Positions 61,367 to 64,000 of a stretch of 64,000 bases of DNA are shown here, one piece after another. The stretch lies in assembly GCF_000379525.1 (NCBI RefSeq), contig NZ_KB902474.1:70294-134293 (forward strand), in the 5' to 3' direction. The notes under the pieces were generated by a model that was given only the letters and a program-made list of their open reading frames with translations, had not been told where the DNA came from and ran no database searches. The stretch is from Lamprocystis purpurea DSM 4197. GTDB taxonomy: Bacteria > Pseudomonadota > Gammaproteobacteria > Chromatiales > Chromatiaceae. Position 1 is the stretch's first letter. Every line of letters starts with the position of its first letter. The translations under genes were made by a program, and so were the position numbers.

Positions 61367-62272
61367 ATGCTGCCCACCGCCCCGCCGCGCTCCATCGACC
61401 CCTCCCGACACCCCTTGGTCAAGGGCGCCGCGCCCGCCTGGGCCAGCGCCTGGGGAGAGGACCGCTTCGGCGTCTTTGCCGCCTTCAGCCTCGGCGACCT
61501 GGTGCAGCGCCTGCGCTGGATCCCGGCCGGAGTCTTCCGCATGGGCTCGCCGGAGGATGAGCCGGGCCGCGACAGCGATGAGGGTCCGCAGCATGTCGTG
61601 CAGATCGGGCGCGGCTTCTGGCTGTTCGATACCCCGTGCACCCAGGCGCTCTGGGTACGGATCATGGGCGAGAACCCCAGCCGCTTCCAAAGCCCGGATC
61701 GGCCGGTGGAGCGGGTGAGTTGGGACGACGTGCAGCGCTTTCTCGAGCGGATCGAGGTCGAGGTCCCGGGGCTGGGCCTGAGCCTGCCGACCGAAGCGCA
61801 ATGGGAACATGCCTGCCGGGCGGGGAACGGGACGGCACTCTACCAGGGACCGATTGAGATCCTGGGCAAGAACAATGCGCCGACGCTCGACCTCATCGCC
61901 TGGTATGGCGGCAACAGCGGGGTGGGGTTCGAGTTGGCGGATGGGTACAACTCCGCGACTTGGCCCGAGATGCAGTATCCCAATCCCACGTCCGGCAGCC
62001 ACCCGGTGGCCGGTAAGGAACCGAACCCCTGGGGTCTTTACGACATGCTCGGCAATGTCTGGGAATGGTGCGCCGATGGCAAACGCACCTATGACGCGCG
62101 GTGGGAGCAGGATCCGGTCGGTCCGCTCGACGCTGGCGCGAGCCGGGTGGTCCGCGGCGGTTCCTGGTACGACGTCGCGCGCTACTGCCGTTGCGCCTTC
62201 CGCGGCAGGTACGCGCCGGCTATCCGTAACCTCCCCCTGGGCTTCCGTTGCGCCCGAGTTCAGGAATCGTGA
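61367..62272 (+). CDS. Single FGE-domain protein with diversified C-terminus
   Basis: A 301-residue protein consisting of one FGE-like domain (LRWIPAGVFRMGSPEDEPGR, GFWLFDTPCTQALWVRIMGE, LSLPTEAQWEHACRAGNGTA, WGLYDMLGNVWEWCADGK). It aligns end to end with the second half of the tandem protein (compare PAWASAWGEDRFGVFA with PAWASAMGRDRYGLWA) but lacks the linker and everything before it, so it is a stand-alone duplicate, perhaps 5'-truncated. The ATG at 61367 is the first possible start. No signal peptide. The last 40 codons form VR3, ending at the stop. Confidence 0.82.
   Translation: MLPTAPPRSIDPSRHPLVKGAAPAWASAWGEDRFGVFAAFSLGDLVQRLRWIPAGVFRMGSPEDEPGRDSDEGPQHVVQIGRGFWLFDTPCTQALWVRIMGENPSRFQSPDRPVERVSWDDVQRFLERIEVEVPGLGLSLPTEAQWEHACRAGNGTALYQGPIEILGKNNAPTLDLIAWYGGNSGVGFELADGYNSATWPEMQYPNPTSGSHPVAGKEPNPWGLYDMLGNVWEWCADGKRTYDARWEQDPVGPLDAGASRVVRGGSWYDVARYCRCAFRGRYAPAIRNLPLGFRCARVQES
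62144..62263 (+). other. DGR-like variable region VR3 (gene 3' end)
   Basis: 120 bp from CGG GTG GTC to CAG, three codons before the stop, the usual location of DGR variable regions. Variable codons are TAC GAC GTC, TAC, TTC, GGC, AGG, TAC, GCT ATC, AAC CTC CCC. The shared tail GGCTTCCGTTGCGCCCGAGT TCAG follows. Outside the variable codons it differs from VR2 only at two synonymous third positions (CCG for CCC, CTG for CTC). Confidence 0.75.
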
Positions 62273-62369
62273 AGGCGGGCCGGCCTGGTGCGGGTCCCTG
62301 GGCGCCGAAAAAGACCAGATTTCACGTCAAGACGCCAATTTTTTCAATGTTTTATCTTCGTGCTTTGAC

Positions 62370-62672
62370 CATCGTTCCGGCCGCAAGAAAACCGGAGGTC
62401 GAGGCTTTAGCCGGTGGATCTCGCGTTTGGGCTGCGCTCGTCCGGCTAACGGCCATGGTCAGGAACATCAAGCCACCCCGGAAGATGAAAGTCCCTCGTG
62501 GGAGCGGCGTCCCGCCGCGATGCGGTGCCGCGGTGACCGCGAACGCTGCGGCTGTGCGCCCGGCCCCATCGCGGCGGGACGCCGCTCCCACGGGGTCGCC
62601 ACGCGACTTTCACGGTAAAGCCTCGACCTCCAGTGCGGGAGGCCCGGTCGTCGGCCGGAACGATGATCAAGA
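62370..62672. repeat. Composite MITE-like element (family A ends, nested palindrome D)
   Basis: Left end CGTTCCGGCCGC..ACCGGAGGTCGAGGCTTT AGCCGG, right end TAAAGCCTCGACCTCC ... GTCGGCCGGAACGATGATCA AG, i.e. inverted termini about 300 bp apart. Inside, 62498-62591 is palindrome D: GTGGGAGCGGCGTCCCGCCG CGATG and the reverse complement, also present at 63436-63530. No gene. Short frames on both strands are spurious. Confidence 0.75.
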
Positions 62673-62799
62673 CCTCTCTGCGTTTGGCGACTCGCCCGAT
62701 GGGTGATCTGGAGGTCTCGCACATCCCTCTATTTTTCTTGGCGCCTTAGCGTCTTGGCGTGAGTAACTACCGGATTTAGAGTGAGAGACCCGCCCAACG
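62673..62799. other. Short intergenic stretch
   Basis: Contains CTTGGCGCCTTAGCGTCTTG GCGTGAG and CCGGATTTAGAGTGAGAG, repeat-like fragments similar to those at 61225-61365. No gene. Confidence 0.4.
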
Positions 62800-63288
62800 C
62801 TACATCGCCAAATCCAAATCCTCCTGCACCTTGGCGACGCCGGCCAGCGCGCATTCCTCATCGGTTTCGCCGGCCGGTGCGCCGCTGACGCCCACCCCGC
62901 CGGCCAGGGCCGATCCGCCGACCAGGATCGGCACGCCGCCGGCGGACATCACCAAGCCGTCGATGCGGCCGATGGGGCTGTTGGCGCGGTCCTTCATGGC
63001 GGAGGTGGCGGCGTTGAAGTTGACCGCGGTGCGGGCCTTCTGCTCACTGATCGGCACCGTGATGGGTGCGGCGATGGTGTCGCGCAGCGTGACCTGCACC
63101 GTGCCGTCGCGATCCACCACGGTGACGCCGATCTGTATGCCTTTCTCGCGGCAGGCGGCGATGCTGCCCTGGGCGATCTTGAGCGCGGTATCCAGCGACA
63201 GGCGTTTGACCTGGATCACCATGGGCTCCGCGGCCAGGGCGGGGGTGCAGACGGCGATCAGGGCAAGCGGAATCAGCTTCTTGAACAT
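62800..63288 (-). CDS. Exported GlcG/HbpS-family protein
   Basis: A 162-residue protein with a signal peptide (FKKLIPLALIAVCTPALAAE; cleavage after ALA) and a full GlcG/HbpS (DUF336) domain: LSLDTALKIAQGSIAACREK, IGVTVVDRDGTVQVTLRDTI and GGVPILVGGSALAGGVGVSG. HbpS-like proteins bind haem or cobalamin and form octamers; other members are linked to glycolate use. The periplasmic location fits the haem-binding type. Single gene, with its own ribosome binding site (GGAGCACC) upstream. Confidence 0.88.
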   Translation of the reverse strand: MFKKLIPLALIAVCTPALAAEPMVIQVKRLSLDTALKIAQGSIAACREKGIQIGVTVVDRDGTVQVTLRDTIAAPITVPISEQKARTAVNFNAATSAMKDRANSPIGRIDGLVMSAGGVPILVGGSALAGGVGVSGAPAGETDEECALAGVAKVQEDLDLAM

Positions 63289-63616
63289 GGGGTGCTCCTC
63301 GGGTGACGGGGTATGACAACGATTGTATTCGTTGTTTAACTTAGGTGATTTCCAGGAAAGGATCTACCGCCGTTTAGGGGCGACTAAAGTCGCCCCTATA
63401 GTCGCCGTTTAACGTCAACGTCAGCCCGTGACCTTGTGGGAGCGGCGTCCCGCCGCGATGCGGTGCTGCGGTGATCTCTAAGGCTTGCGGCTCCGCGGCC
63501 GGCCCCGTCGCGGCGGGACGCCGCTCCCACGGGGTCGCTACGCGACTGTTGCGGTTAAGCCTTGACCCGCGGTCGTCTTGCGGCCGGAATGACGATCAGT
63601 GCCGCAACAGGCTCAC
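63289..63616. other. Intergenic region with hairpins
   Basis: 328 bp without a gene. Holds GATTTCCAGGAAAGGATCTA CCGCCG (relative of 45071), the short hairpin AGGGGCGACTAAAGTCGCCC CT (63376-63397), palindrome D (63436-63530) and a family A end (63545-63597). Confidence 0.6.
63436..63530. repeat. Palindrome D, copy 2
   Basis: GTGGGAGCGGCGTCCCGCCG CGATGCGGTG and the complementary CGTCGCGGCGGGACGCCGCT CCCAC at the other end, 22-24-bp arms with a loop of about 45 bp that differs from copy 1 (62498-62591). Confidence 0.85.
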
Positions 63617-64000
63617 TCAGCCATAGTGCCGCTCGACATAGTCATCCACCATCCGCTTGAATTGCGCGGTGATATCGTCGCCCTTGAGGGTCGCGACTTT
63701 CTCGCCGTCGACGAAGACGGGCGCCGACGGGCGCTCGCCGTTGCCCGGCAGGCTGATGCCGATGTTGGCGTGTTTGCTCTCGCCGGGGCCGTTCACCACG
63801 CAGCCCATCACCGCGACCTGGAGCGTTTCCACCCCCGGATAGCGGGAACGCCAGTGCGGCATCTGTTCGCGCAGGTAGCCCTGGATGTCCTGGGCCAGGT
63901 GCTGGAAGGTGTCGCTGGTGGTGCGTCCGCAGCCGGGGCAGGCGGTGACCATGGGGGCGAAGGAGCGCAGGCCCATGGTCTGGAGGATTTCCTGCGCCAC
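63617..64000 (-). CDS. ispG: IspG (GcpE), 3' part
   Basis: The last 127 residues of 4-hydroxy-3-methylbut-2-enyl diphosphate synthase, cut by the right edge of the window. The [4Fe-4S] cysteines are visible: [13 protein letters not shown] (two Cys) and [20 protein letters not shown] (one Cys, with the conserved NGPGE). It catalyses the penultimate step of the MEP isoprenoid pathway. The gene starts beyond 64000. Confidence 0.95.
   Translation of the reverse strand: MAQEILQTMGLRSFAPMVTACPGCGRTTSDTFQHLAQDIQGYLREQMPHWRSRYPGVETLQVAVMGCVVNGPGESKHANIGISLPGNGERPSAPVFVDGEKVATLKGDDITAQFKRMVDDYVERHYG

Noticed and set aside
53901-62672. Local reverse transcriptase or template repeat for a DGR
   Set aside because: I looked for RT motifs (YxDD and flanking blocks) and for AAC-rich copies of the variable segment in the window and saw none.

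Overview
This is high-GC DNA that looks like a gammaproteobacterial chemolithoautotroph or phototroph, most plausibly a purple sulfur bacterium of the Chromatiaceae. That assignment is inferred from an alpha-carboxysome operon with form IA RuBisCO, an energy-converting hydrogenase-related complex, many formylglycine-generating-enzyme (FGE)-like proteins and a high load of short palindromic repeats. No rRNA or tRNA gene, CRISPR array or complete insertion sequence was seen.

Layout. 1-4.5 kb: housekeeping and orphan genes (beta-propeller-like membrane protein, DUF89 phosphatase, radical SAM, NifX-like) and a gutted GGDEF gene. 4.8-10.7 kb: a gene graveyard with an Fe-S oxidoreductase, a decayed AAA ATPase/TOPRIM pair, truncated nucleotidyltransferase, DUF4926 and DUF6883 genes, and a HicAB module whose toxin is frameshifted. 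10.7-25.9 kb: the CO2-concentrating block, with divergent cbbR, then cbbL-cbbS-csoS2-csoSCA-csoS4A-csoS4B-csoS1-csoS1-bacterioferritin-like-acRAF-(McdB-like peptide)-cbbO, then sbtA-sbtB-sulP bicarbonate uptake genes. RuBisCO and carbonic anhydrase are packed by CsoS2 into the shell, CbbO belongs to the RuBisCO activase system, and the SbtA and SulP proteins would raise cytosolic bicarbonate. cbbQ and parA/mcdA are not in the window. 25.9-29.2 kb: toxin-antitoxin genes and remnants, an S1-domain protein and a DUF29 protein.

29.4-37.0 kb (minus strand): a compact four-gene operon of two small unknown proteins, a KGGVGR-type ParA-like ATPase and a large STAND-like ATPase, a candidate uncharacterised conflict system. 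It lies 42 bp downstream of a six-gene Hyf/Ech-like membrane complex (37.1-44.6 kb) whose large subunit lacks the [NiFe] cysteine ligands, preceded by an XRE regulator. 45-51 kb: a secreted FGE/PEGA protein, the three AmmeMemoRadiSam genes and a CNNM/CorC transporter. 51.4-53.8 kb: an FHA protein and a GmrSD-like DUF262/DUF1524 protein.

54.1-62.3 kb: the most unusual block. It is a trypco2 / trypsin-like protease / MoxR ATPase / vWA-FGE-FGE cassette of the NTP-dependent biological-conflict type, followed by another FGE gene. The three FGE modules each end in a 120-bp segment in which variation is confined to about 13 codons, almost all of the form NNC, next to an identical 24-bp 3' tail. This is the signature of diversity-generating retroelement (DGR) variable regions, yet no reverse transcriptase or template repeat is visible here. 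Two genes in the cassette carry apparent frameshifts, one at a palindromic repeat, and inverted copies of a ~105-bp repeat bracket the cassette. The window ends with a secreted HbpS/GlcG-like protein and the 3' part of ispG.
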